Notes under the pieces: model-generated | The model's database searches: none | What the model was told of the DNA's origin: nothing | Seen by the model: only the letters and a program-made list of their open reading frames with translations | Assembly: GCF_900637305.1 (NCBI RefSeq) | Contig: NZ_LR134365.1 | Location: 1,666,501 to 1,730,500, forward strand | Length of the DNA: 64,000 nucleotides | Direction: 5' to 3' | Origin: Cardiobacterium hominis | Lineage (GTDB): Bacteria; Pseudomonadota; Gammaproteobacteria; Cardiobacteriales; Cardiobacteriaceae | In this document: one piece after another, positions 16,480 to 24,299 of the stretch | Layout of the letters: every line of letters starts with the position of its first letter | How positions within the stretch are numbered: the stretch's first letter is position 1 | Program-made: the position numbers and the translations under genes

Positions 16480-19167
16480 TTAAGAAGTCTGTTCCCCGCG
16501 CGCGCGTTGAAATATCCAGCATCGCGGGGTTTTGGGTTGACCGTTGCTGTTGCACGCGATGGCCGATGACACCGTGCGGCTCGCATCAACAAACTTGCGG
16601 TGTTTGCTGGAGCGCAGGTGGCGTTTCAAATCGCGCAAGAGCGGCACCTGTTGGCGGGCATTGCCGGCCATTTCGATAAATTCGTTGAGATTGACGGCTA
16701 TTAGGTTTGGATCGCGGCTGTGGTTGAGCGCGGGTTGTGGCGCACCGAAGCCATCGCTCTTGCCTGCGCTGTCGAGGTAGTCGAAGATTTCCCAGAATTC
16801 CGCGACCACCGGATGGTCGGCAGCGATGGCCGTTTGCCGTTCGATGCAGGCATCCTTCAGCGCAGCGCAGGTCGCTTTTTTCTGTTCGTCGCTCAACCCG
16901 AAAATGGCCGCAAACTGTTCGGCGAAGGCAATCAGCTGGGCGTGGTTTTTGGCAAGCCGTGCGTGATGGATGCCGTCAATGTTGAGCAGCATTTCTTGAT
17001 ACTTCGGCATCTTCTCGGTGACGTAGGAAACCACCTCTTTTTCACGTATCGTGGCGAGCAGTACGAAATAACTCAGTTCCTCGATGCCGAGGCGCACCAT
17101 TTCATCTGTCGCGGCCTTGGAATCGGCGCTGTGTCCCGCTTTGGTGAAGCGCAGTTGGACAATCCGCTCAAGCACTGCGTCGCTGGCGTTGACCTGGTCG
17201 TTCTGGGCAATAACCAGTGTGCCGCGAAAAGGTGGCTCGTAGGTCTCGTTGCCGCTGTTTTTCAAGCCGCGCACTCGCATCCCGCGTCCGTTGTAAAAGG
17301 GTTTGAGTTCGTCCCAGTCAAATTTTCGCGCGTGTGAATCTTCGGCGCGGTCAGCTTCGATGAAGACGTTGGGCATGTTGGAATGCTGCGCCAGCGAGCG
17401 GTCGAGGCCGGCGCGCGTGCCCTTGTTTGGATCGATGCCTTCACGATCCTGACCGAGCAACCGCCAGAGGAATTCGATCAGCGTCGTTTTGCCGGAACCG
17501 GGTTCGCCGATGACTTCCAAAAACGGGAAGGACGACTGGCATTTGCGCACCTGCTCGGCGAAGAGCGAAGCGAACCAGTACACCGCCGCAATCATGCCGT
17601 CGGTGCCAAAAGCGCGCCACACCAGCTGCGGCCAGTCCTGGCGATAATGGCGCGGGGTCGTTTCGATGTGCATCTGCCGCTCGCGTGACAACGACTTGAT
17701 GGATTTCTTCGGCAGATCGAAAAAATCCTCTTCGTTGATGTCGTAAGTCTTACCGCCCTGCACAGCGATGCGGGGGAAGATGTAGCAATCGTGCTCGCGG
17801 CTGTAGCCGATATACTCGATCGTTTCCACGGTTTTCAGCCCCTGCAGCCAGCGGGTACCTATCCAGTCGAGGTGTTTCGCTTCGCCCGACCACCACGCGC
17901 CTTGCGCGCTGGCCAGCCGCTTTTTGAATTCGGCACTGGCGGTGATTTGCCCCGGCGTGAAAGTCATGTTCATCGCCGGGCGGCTGTCGGGGAAATGGAT
18001 GCGGGCGTAAAACCAGCTTTCATCCGTCACTTCCGCACGCTGGAAATAGAGAAATTCGGGACGGGCGTTGGCGATACGCTGCATCTTGCCGACCTTCATG
18101 ACCGCATTGAGCGTCGTTTCATCGTTGGTGCGGCCATAGTCAAAGTCGCCTGACTCTATTAGGTCTTCCAAGTCTTTCTGTTCAACTGTCCACCAATGGA
18201 GCTGATTGTCATAATCAACGACAAAACCGTGCAATTTGGTATGGATAAACAGTAGCGCTGCCTTCTCACCCACCGAGCGCGCAATCAGCAGCGCACCGTG
18301 ATAGCGGTATTCGTCAAGGTCTTCAACGTTCAGCCTGCCCAAGCGGTGCAGGTCATTCCAGTCACACTTACTTTTCGCTGGCGAAATGGCGGCGGCACAA
18401 TCCAGTCCAGCCTTGCGCATCCGGGCAACGAATTTGCGGATAGCGGCTTTGCCCGCCTTGTCGTTGTCGAGTGCCCATACCCACCGCACTCCTGTTGCTA
18501 CACAGTTATCCAGTGCAGTTTGTGGATAATTTGAACAGGACAGCACCGCAACCGCCTTGATACCGTTTTGCCACAGCGAGATGGCGTCAATAATGCCCTC
18601 GGTAATCCACACCTCGTCACCATCCTGGATAATCATCTCCGGTGGCTGCCACCAAAGTCCGGCGTGCGGCCCGCTGAAATTCTGCTTGCGTACCTCACGA
18701 CTGCCGTCGGCGTTGACGATTTCGACCGGGTCAACAAAACGCTCCATGTAGGACGTACTGTTGGGCAGATAAAAACGCACCGTGGCCGTGCCGCTTTGTG
18801 CCTGCCCGCTCCACCATTTTTCCTGTGTGTAGTAGGACTTCATGCGCATGGTGTTGAGGCCGCGCGCCTCACGCATGTAGGCATCGGCGGTGGCATTCGG
18901 GTTTTGCGGCGTGCTGGGGAAGCGCTTGTTGTACTGGCCGAATTCCTCCGGATACAAGTCGCGGACGGAGTACTCCATGCCGCACTTGTTCTCGCGGCCA
19001 CAGCGCAGCACCCACGGCGATTGCGCCGAAGTAAAGAGCGATTTTTTGCCACAAGCAGGACATTTGCCCTGGTTCAGCCAGCGCCCGTCATCACTTTTCT
19101 TAAAGGCAAACTCGCTGAGTATCCGGGGCACAATGCGCCCGGCTAGCTCTTCATTCATCTCGGCCAT
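16480..19167 (-). CDS. Phage primase-helicase (Zn finger, Toprim, AAA/DUF927-like)
   Basis: 895 residues. N-terminal zinc-binding motif CPACGKKS...CGRENKCG (~residues 36-63) as in DnaG-type primases; Toprim core with EGIIDAISLW (~190) and the acidic WALDNDKAG (~235); a C-terminal P-loop ATPase with GEPGSGKTT (~555) and FIEADRAED as Walker B region. It should prime and unwind phage DNA at the origin, replacing the P2 A-protein rolling-circle strategy. That makes this a P2-like virion module coupled to a P4/other-type replication module. Gene order suggests expression with the early operon. Confidence 0.88.
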   Translation of the reverse strand: MAEMNEELAGRIVPRILSEFAFKKSDDGRWLNQGKCPACGKKSLFTSAQSPWVLRCGRENKCGMEYSVRDLYPEEFGQYNKRFPSTPQNPNATADAYMREARGLNTMRMKSYYTQEKWWSGQAQSGTATVRFYLPNSTSYMERFVDPVEIVNADGSREVRKQNFSGPHAGLWWQPPEMIIQDGDEVWITEGIIDAISLWQNGIKAVAVLSCSNYPQTALDNCVATGVRWVWALDNDKAGKAAIRKFVARMRKAGLDCAAAISPAKSKCDWNDLHRLGRLNVEDLDEYRYHGALLIARSVGEKAALLFIHTKLHGFVVDYDNQLHWWTVEQKDLEDLIESGDFDYGRTNDETTLNAVMKVGKMQRIANARPEFLYFQRAEVTDESWFYARIHFPDSRPAMNMTFTPGQITASAEFKKRLASAQGAWWSGEAKHLDWIGTRWLQGLKTVETIEYIGYSREHDCYIFPRIAVQGGKTYDINEEDFFDLPKKSIKSLSRERQMHIETTPRHYRQDWPQLVWRAFGTDGMIAAVYWFASLFAEQVRKCQSSFPFLEVIGEPGSGKTTLIEFLWRLLGQDREGIDPNKGTRAGLDRSLAQHSNMPNVFIEADRAEDSHARKFDWDELKPFYNGRGMRVRGLKNSGNETYEPPFRGTLVIAQNDQVNASDAVLERIVQLRFTKAGHSADSKAATDEMVRLGIEELSYFVLLATIREKEVVSYVTEKMPKYQEMLLNIDGIHHARLAKNHAQLIAFAEQFAAIFGLSDEQKKATCAALKDACIERQTAIAADHPVVAEFWEIFDYLDSAGKSDGFGAPQPALNHSRDPNLIAVNLNEFIEMAGNARQQVPLLRDLKRHLRSSKHRKFVDASRTVSSAIACNSNGQPKTPRCWIFQRARGEQTS

Positions 19168-19178
19168 ATGTCCCTCGC

Positions 19179-19736
19179 TTACAGCAGCGCGCTTTGTTGC
19201 TCGCGCGCTGTGCGGGCGCGGACAAATTCAACCAGCTCGCGCAGCGATACCGCGTGCTGTTGCCCACCGTCGTTGATGATGGCGCAAGCGATGGATGAAT
19301 CGTCAATGGACAATCCCCAACCCTCTTTGGCCAGCCCTGCGGATTCATGCTCGGCGATGGCACGGGCTGCCGTCAGTTCGGCGCGGTGGGTATCAATTTT
19401 GACCAGCTCTTGCAGATAGTCACGGCAAGCGGCAAGGCGTTCGTCGCGGCTGTAACCGGGCTGCCAAGGACGGGCGACAAACTCGCGCGCCAGGTCAAGA
19501 GCACGGTCTTGCACCGCGTCACAGACGGGGATGGCCGTGATTTGGGGTTGGAAAAGACCGCTTGCCGGCGATATTTGCCGAACCACTTCGGAGCGAATGA
19601 GGTAGGTCGCGCCGCAGTGCGGGTTTTGACATGCTGCGTATTGTTCGCGCATGGCATCATGCTGCTGGTGGCTGCCTTGAATGCGCATCGGCGCACCGCA
19701 CGCCGGGCAAGGGAAATGGCGTAAGGGTTGACTCAT
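19179..19736 (-). CDS. ogr: Ogr/Delta-like zinc-finger late activator
   Basis: Start at ATG 19736, which overlaps the preceding stop (ATGA). The N-terminal ~45 residues have the Ogr/Delta zinc finger, CPACGAPM then C-x4-C (CQNPHC), with aromatic and Arg contacts typical of the P2 late-transcription activators. At 185 residues it is over twice P2 Ogr (72), with an extra C-terminal domain, as in some P4 Delta-type and fused variants. Expected to bind upstream of late promoters and recruit RNA polymerase through the alpha subunit. Confidence 0.8.
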   Translation of the reverse strand: MSQPLRHFPCPACGAPMRIQGSHQQHDAMREQYAACQNPHCGATYLIRSEVVRQISPASGLFQPQITAIPVCDAVQDRALDLAREFVARPWQPGYSRDERLAACRDYLQELVKIDTHRAELTAARAIAEHESAGLAKEGWGLSIDDSSIACAIINDGGQQHAVSLRELVEFVRARTAREQQSALL

Positions 19737-20020
19737 AGCGCACCCTCCTTTTTGCCGCATTTTTCGACCAACGACCAGAATTCAAGCAAGGCTTCACCGA
19801 CGGTGTCAAAAAACTGGGTGGGGTGGACTTTGTCCGGGTTCGTGTACATACGGACACTGGGACCAACCTCGTCACATGACAAGTAGATACTGGATACAGC
19901 AAATCGCGCTGAGAGCTGCGTTGTTCCGTTTTCAAAAAACGAGACATAGCAAGTGATGCCCCGCTCAATCAAACGAGCGGCGACAGCAGAGAAAATCAGT
20001 TTCAAAGTGTCTTTATCCAC
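19733..20020 (-). CDS. Hypothetical phage protein, 95 aa
   Basis: GTG 20020 is chosen because GGAGGA lies 4 bp upstream, inside the end of the previous gene; an ATG 45 bp earlier would overlap that gene more and lacks an RBS. Soluble, with a helix and a beta sheet (GITCYVSFF). Unrecognised. Confidence 0.6.
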   Translation of the reverse strand: MDKDTLKLIFSAVAARLIERGITCYVSFFENGTTQLSARFAVSSIYLSCDEVGPSVRMYTNPDKVHPTQFFDTVGEALLEFWSLVEKCGKKEGAL

Positions 20021-20279
20021 GGCGTCCTCCTTGTCGTAGCCAGGCGAGGCATTCCGGCTGTTCATTGGCCGGCAGGTGTGGGCAGAGGTCGGCGATGCGC
20101 TGATAGTGCGCGTCGCTGTCTGTGCGGTAAAACGGGTCGTCCTCGGCGAGTGCCTTGGCGAACATCACGGTAGCCATCGCCATGATGGCGAGGCAGGCGA
20201 GGATTTCGCAGACGTTGCGGATAGCATCGAGGCGTGTCGCGTGCGGGTCGCGGTAGTAGCGGATGGGCGGCTGTCTCAT
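20013..20279 (-). CDS. Small single-pass membrane phage protein, 88 aa
   Basis: One hydrophobic segment (ILACLAIMAMATVMFAKAL, ~residues 26-44) after a basic N-terminus, then a Cys-containing hydrophilic tail (ADLCPHLP, PECLAWL). Overlaps both neighbours by a few bases. Function unknown. Confidence 0.65.
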   Translation of the reverse strand: MRQPPIRYYRDPHATRLDAIRNVCEILACLAIMAMATVMFAKALAEDDPFYRTDSDAHYQRIADLCPHLPANEQPECLAWLRQGGRRG

Positions 20280-20581
20280 GCGGCACCGTCCTCGCTCATC
20301 ATATTGAGCGAATCGCGGGCGAGGTCACGCAGAGCGCGGAACAGTTCGGGGGTGATGATGATGGCTTTGGCCGGGGCGAGTGCCAGCCCTTGTGGTTGCG
20401 CCGGGCTGGGAAGCGCAATCAAGGTGCAGAACTCTTTGAAAGAAATGCGGCGGTCGCCGGTTTTTATGCGGCTGACGCTGCTATCGTCGAGGGAGAGCGC
20501 ATCACGGATTGCGGCAACAGGGATTGCACACAAATGGCTTTCCAGCAAGCTGACGGTGCTGCAAACAGGTTTGATGGTCAT
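20276..20581 (-). CDS. CII-like phage transcriptional activator
   Basis: 101 residues with a lambda CII-type helix-turn-helix: IRDALSLDDSSVSRIKTGDRRIS preceded by a short N-terminal helix. Likely regulates the early operon or the lysogeny decision opposite the XRE repressor. ATG overlaps the RHH gene stop by 4 bp. Confidence 0.75.
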   Translation of the reverse strand: MTIKPVCSTVSLLESHLCAIPVAAIRDALSLDDSSVSRIKTGDRRISFKEFCTLIALPSPAQPQGLALAPAKAIIITPELFRALRDLARDSLNMMSEDGAA

Positions 20582-20757
20582 GACTGGCCACCTTTGCCAA
20601 ACTCGGCGTCAAGGTATTGCTTAACGCATTGGTAGGCGATGGTTGCCATTGGTAGTTTCAACTTGCGCGCGGCGCGTTGCAGGCGCTGGCGGTCTTGTTG
20701 AGATAGCCGGACGAGAACCGGCTTGTCTTTGCGGGTTTCGGGCGGTTTGATGTTCAT
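20578..20757 (-). CDS. Ribbon-helix-helix-type small regulator, 59 aa
   Basis: Too short for usual ORF cut-offs but well supported: ATG 20757, TGA overlapping the next gene's ATG. The sequence begins with a basic strand (DKPVLVRLSQQD) followed by two helices (RQRLQRAARKL, MATIAYQCVKQYL), the pattern of RHH/CopG-like DNA-binding proteins. First gene of the leftward early operon, opposite the repressor. Confidence 0.7.
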   Translation of the reverse strand: MNIKPPETRKDKPVLVRLSQQDRQRLQRAARKLKLPMATIAYQCVKQYLDAEFGKGGQS

Positions 20758-20830
20758 GTATCATTACAGACGGCTAAGCCTAAGCGTAAGCGCGGCGAAG
20801 CCATAAGCCTCCTGATTTGTTGGGGGAATA

Positions 20831-20870
20831 GGAGAGCAACCGTAGTCGCCAAACTGTAGGGTTGCTCTCC
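20831..20870. promoter_or_regulatory. 11-bp inverted repeat in the switch region
   Basis: GGAGAGCAACC (20831-20841) and GGTTGCTCTCC (20860-20870), perfect arms 18 bp apart, between divergent early and repressor genes. It could be an operator or an RNA hairpin. Confidence 0.6.
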
Positions 20871-20879
20871 GCCTTGTGT

Positions 20880-20900
20880 AGCTAAGCGCCTTGCTTAGCT
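20880..20900. promoter_or_regulatory. Operator-like dyad AGCTAAGC/GCTTAGCT
   Basis: Perfect 8-bp arms with a 5-bp spacer, ~54 bp before the repressor ATG. A related CTAAGC sequence recurs upstream near 20771-20790, suggesting more half sites. Likely repressor operator. Confidence 0.6.
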
Positions 20901-20915
20901 TTGAGCTTACTATAC

Positions 20916-20931
20916 GGCTACTTACGTAGCC
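20916..20931. promoter_or_regulatory. Operator-like dyad GGCTAC-TTAC-GTAGCC
   Basis: Perfect 6-bp arms 23 bp before the repressor start; placed to overlap its own promoter and to support autoregulation. Confidence 0.5.
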
Positions 20932-20953
20932 TGTAAACAGGTATTAGCTAAAA

Positions 20954-21418
20954 ATGCTTCAACTACATGAAAGATTAAGAAAAATAGTCGAGGCTTCAGG
21001 ACTATCTCAAACCGCTTTTGCAGAGAAAATGGGTATCTCTCTCGCATCGCAAAAAAACTATGAAAAGGGGTTACGTTCGCCGGATAGTAAATATATCGAA
21101 CGCCTACACTTGGCCGGCTACGATGCCATGTATGTCATAACCGGCGAAGCGAACACTATGCGTCTATCGCGCGAAGATAGCGAGTTGCTTGCCGTTTGGC
21201 ACGCTGCCGATTTGGCTCGCAAAACAGCCGCGTATAACGCGCTGGTCGGCAACGTGCCGTTGCCGGGCGTAGAAATTAAAAAAGAGTATAAATTTGAGGG
21301 CGATTTTGCCGTTGGCGAAAATCACGGGGTAATTCTCAATAATGATGAGAAAAATAGTGGTAATAAAATTGGCAACATAACTGGCTCAATTATTGGGAAC
21401 ATCAAACAAGGAAAGTAA
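20954..21418 (+). CDS. XRE-family phage repressor
   Basis: 154 residues: N-terminal helix-turn-helix (LRKIVEASGLSQTAFAEKMG, then ASQKNYEKGLRSPD) followed by a linker and a Gly/Asn-rich C-terminus (FEGDFAVGENHGVILNN...GNKIGNITGSIIGNI) that looks like a beta-helical oligomerisation tail rather than a LexA-type peptidase; no Ser-Lys dyad is evident. It probably maintains lysogeny, being divergent to the early operon, and derepression may depend on the Ant-like antirepressor rather than on RecA cleavage. Confidence 0.85.
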   Translation: MLQLHERLRKIVEASGLSQTAFAEKMGISLASQKNYEKGLRSPDSKYIERLHLAGYDAMYVITGEANTMRLSREDSELLAVWHAADLARKTAAYNALVGNVPLPGVEIKKEYKFEGDFAVGENHGVILNNDEKNSGNKIGNITGSIIGNIKQGK

Positions 21419-21988
21419 ATGGAAAATAAAGACGAGGATGTTGAATTATATCTATACAATCAGATTGGCGATATTAAAGATAGTAGAATAAATAAAATTG
21501 AACAGGTTCTTAATATATCACCAAATATCCCTGATGATTTAAAAGAAGCGTTTGAGCTTTATCTTAACCTTATGAATGAGGATTTATTATGGAAAAAAGA
21601 GCAGCGTGCTCGGTTGCAAAAAATAGAAGAAATTACACGTAAAACTGAACTAGAAAACATAAAGAAAAAAATTCTTGCAGATAGAACCAATGTTTGGATG
21701 AAAGTAATTTTTTTATTTGAAATTACTTTGGTAATTTTATTCTATCTTTATAGAATATATCAAAAAACAAATGTTTTTAATGTTAAAAACTATATTAATA
21801 TCCTTTGGCGTGATTTTTTGTATTTAACAGGTAACCCTACGGTTGTAACAAGCTTTTTATTATACTCTATTGCTATATCAATATTATTTATCTTTATTGC
21901 TGCATTTTTTAGTAGAAGAATTGCATATCGTGCCGTTCATAGATTTGAAAGAAATGAGAAAATAAAAAACAGCAAAATACCAACATAA
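21419..21988 (+). CDS. AT-rich two-TM protein, 189 aa (conversion gene candidate)
   Basis: Starts one base after the repressor stop, so co-expressed in the lysogen. N-terminal ~90 residues are charged and helical; two hydrophobic segments follow (WMKVIFLFEITLVILFYLYR and SFLLYSIAISILFIFIAAFF). Codon use is strikingly AT-rich compared with the late genes, a sign of separate acquisition. Not recognised; expression from the prophage promoter suggests superinfection exclusion or another lysogen trait. Confidence 0.7.
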   Translation: MENKDEDVELYLYNQIGDIKDSRINKIEQVLNISPNIPDDLKEAFELYLNLMNEDLLWKKEQRARLQKIEEITRKTELENIKKKILADRTNVWMKVIFLFEITLVILFYLYRIYQKTNVFNVKNYINILWRDFLYLTGNPTVVTSFLLYSIAISILFIFIAAFFSRRIAYRAVHRFERNEKIKNSKIPT

Positions 21989-21990
21989 AA

Positions 21991-22740
21991 ATGCTAAAGA
22001 AAATATTTCTAGGAATACTGATATTGTGGTCGCTATTTATCTTTGCCGGTTTTGCGACTTCGCCGCGTCAAGCGGAAGATGTTTCATTATTGCTGATAGT
22101 GGGTATTTTTCCTTGGGCCCCGACAACGTTAGTATTGTGGCAACAAAACGCACGTAGACGGCGCGTTCCGCCATCATCTGCGCCACCCGAACCCACAGGG
22201 ATGAACGCCTCGGATTATGCCGATTTTTGCCAATTGGTGAGGATGACGTTAAGCGACAACGTCGTTGAGCAGGCGGAAGCTGAATATCTTTACCGCTATT
22301 TGCGCGAACATGATGGTTTGCAGGATAGTCGGGTGCGGCATATCGCTATTGTTCTCGCAGCAACGCTGGCAGATGGGCAACTGGACGAAGAAGAAGCAGA
22401 AGAATTGCGGGTGTTGCTGGGTGAGTTTCTTGACGCTGATTTGCCGTCTCCACCACGTCCACGACAAAGAAGCCGGGACCGCCGCAGACAAAATGCACCT
22501 CCGCCCGTTTCCGACAATCCCTACGGCATGATTCTGCCGGGCAATACTTACGATATTTCATATTGCGACAGCGGGGGCAACATTAGCGAGCGCCGCGTGC
22601 ATGTGCGGGAAATTGCGTTTAACAAATCCGGCAATGAAATTATCAAGGGCAGATGTCAGCTGGTCAAGGCCACGCGCAGTTTCCGTCGCGACCGGATTAT
22701 TTGTGCCATTGATGTTGCAACTGGTGAGGTTTGTGCGTAA
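21991..22740 (+). CDS. Membrane protein with TerB-like and WYL-like segments, 249 aa
   Basis: Two N-terminal hydrophobic segments (residues ~1-22 and ~32-50), a helical acidic domain (~65-150: LADGQLDEEEAEELRVLLGEF, TerB-like pattern), a basic linker (RPRQRSRDRRRQ), and a C-terminal beta domain (YDISYCDSGGNISERRVHVREI ... CQLVKATRSFRRDRI) resembling a WYL-type sensor. Two bases after the previous gene. Assignments are by pattern only. In the lysogenic transcription unit. Confidence 0.65.
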   Translation: MLKKIFLGILILWSLFIFAGFATSPRQAEDVSLLLIVGIFPWAPTTLVLWQQNARRRRVPPSSAPPEPTGMNASDYADFCQLVRMTLSDNVVEQAEAEYLYRYLREHDGLQDSRVRHIAIVLAATLADGQLDEEEAEELRVLLGEFLDADLPSPPRPRQRSRDRRRQNAPPPVSDNPYGMILPGNTYDISYCDSGGNISERRVHVREIAFNKSGNEIIKGRCQLVKATRSFRRDRIICAIDVATGEVCA

Positions 22741-22787
22741 GTGGATGTTGTTTGCAGTACTACCCAAAGGAACATAAAGGAGAAAAA

Positions 22788-23873
22788 ATGGGAAATTTAC
22801 AATACAGATTTTTTGCTGATGTGGACTTAAATGACCCATTTTTTGATTCATTAAAAAATTCCTACCAGGAATTTACAGACTGGTTCAGGCGTAAGGCGCA
22901 AGAGTCTGCTTATGTATTTTACGGAGAAAAAGGTTTAATTGATGGTTTCTTATATCTGAAAGAAGAACCGATAATCATCAATGACTGCCAGCCAAATCTG
23001 ATTGCCTCGAATCCGCGTGGTTGGCTGAAAATCGGTACGCTTAAGATTAATGCTCATGGGACAAAGCTAGGTGAACGTTTTCTCAAAAAGATTTTTGACT
23101 ATGCGATCACCTGTGGTTTCGATGATATTTATGTAACTGTGTTTGCCCAGCACACTTCGCTGATTTCACTGTTTGAACGCTATGGGTTTAGGCAGGAAGC
23201 AACAAAAGAAACTTCGAATGGCATCGAGCTGGTTTTGACTAAGCGGCTACGTCTTCTATATCCAGGTATTGCAAATATCATCAAGAACTATCCAATTGTG
23301 AACTTCAGAGGAGATGAAACGTTTAAGCCGAAAAGTTATCTATTAGCTATCTATCCTCAATGGCATTCCCGTTTATTGCCGGATTCCATATTGACGAATG
23401 AAGATACTTCAATTATTCAGGATGTTTCACCAACGAATAGTATCCATAAAGTATACTTGGCAGGGATGTCTGGTATGGAAAGACTGAGAAGAGGAGATAT
23501 TTTATTTATTTATCGAACCAGTGACAATAAGGCGCCAGCATATTACCGCGCTTTAATTAGCTCAGTATGTGTGGTGGAAGAATATCGTCATATTGAAACA
23601 TTCCAAAACTATTCGGAGTTCGAACAGTACTGTGCACCATATAGCATCTTTACACCTTATGAATTGCAAAAATTTTGGGCAGAAAAACGCTACCCTCATA
23701 TACTAAAATTTTCGTATAATATTGCCCTGCCCAAGCGAGTTATTAGGAAAGACTTGCTTGAGCAAGTAGGGCTATATGAAAATGACTATTTCGGATTTAT
23801 GCCACTTACATCACAACAAGCAACTAATATTCTACGATTGGGGTCGGTCAATGCAAGTTTTGTTGTCTATTAA
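22788..23873 (+). CDS. GNAT acetyltransferase fused to PUA/EVE-like domain
   Basis: 361 residues from ATG 22788 (GGAG 8 bp upstream). Residues ~1-160 have the GNAT layout (WLKIGTLKINAHGTKLGERFLKKIF as the acetyl-CoA loop region, then FERYGFR). Residues ~165-361 resemble a PUA-like/EVE nucleic-acid or modified-base binding fold (LRRGDILFIYRT, PAYYRALISSVCVVEE). Overlaps the ASCH gene by 23 bp. AT-rich. An RNA-modifying or toxin-like activity is inference from the domain pair. Confidence 0.7.
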   Translation: MGNLQYRFFADVDLNDPFFDSLKNSYQEFTDWFRRKAQESAYVFYGEKGLIDGFLYLKEEPIIINDCQPNLIASNPRGWLKIGTLKINAHGTKLGERFLKKIFDYAITCGFDDIYVTVFAQHTSLISLFERYGFRQEATKETSNGIELVLTKRLRLLYPGIANIIKNYPIVNFRGDETFKPKSYLLAIYPQWHSRLLPDSILTNEDTSIIQDVSPTNSIHKVYLAGMSGMERLRRGDILFIYRTSDNKAPAYYRALISSVCVVEEYRHIETFQNYSEFEQYCAPYSIFTPYELQKFWAEKRYPHILKFSYNIALPKRVIRKDLLEQVGLYENDYFGFMPLTSQQATNILRLGSVNASFVVY

Positions 23874-24222
23874 GCCGGAATATGCTGAAAAAATTTTGAA
23901 CGGTGAAAAGAAATATGAATTTAGAAAAGTACTTCCCAAAAATAAGAGTATTACTAAAGTAATCATTTATGCCACTATGCCTATTGGGAAAGTCATAGGA
24001 GAGTTTGAAATAGCGGAACTTATCTCAGATTCTCCTTCACGCCTTTGGGAAAGGACTGCAGAATTTTCTGGCATTACACCGGATTTTTTTCAATCTTATT
24101 TTGAAGGCAAGAAAACTGCACACGCAATAAGAGTGGGGCGAATTCGGAAATATAAAAAAATGAAAAACTTGTCTGATATCCTTCCCAGCGGAACGCCCCC
24201 TCAATCATTTTGTTATGTTTAG
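23851..24222 (+). CDS. ASCH-domain protein
   Basis: Start at ATG 23851, within the end of the GNAT gene; earlier codons lack family sequence. 123 residues beginning MQVLLSIKPEYAEKILNGEK-KYEFRK, the signature of the ASCH/PUA-like fold that binds RNA or modified nucleosides, followed by VIIYATMPIGKVIGEFEI. Partner of the GNAT/PUA-like protein; together they look like a two-gene RNA-targeting module. Confidence 0.8.
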   Translation: MQVLLSIKPEYAEKILNGEKKYEFRKVLPKNKSITKVIIYATMPIGKVIGEFEIAELISDSPSRLWERTAEFSGITPDFFQSYFEGKKTAHAIRVGRIRKYKKMKNLSDILPSGTPPQSFCYV

Positions 24223-24262
24223 TTTTATTTTTAAAAAGGATGGCGTATTTTCTCTAAATATT

Positions 24263-24288
24263 AAAACTCATAATATTATGAGTTTTTT
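24263..24288. terminator. Bidirectional terminator between cargo and late operon
   Basis: AAAACTCATAAT/ATTATGAGTTTT is a perfect 24-bp palindrome with T run, between convergent ASCH and gpD genes. Confidence 0.8.
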
Positions 24289-24299
24289 AACAATCGAAC

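Noticed and set aside
20954..21418. LexA/CI-type self-cleaving repressor
   Set aside because: No Ser-Lys peptidase domain; C-terminus is Gly/Asn-rich.
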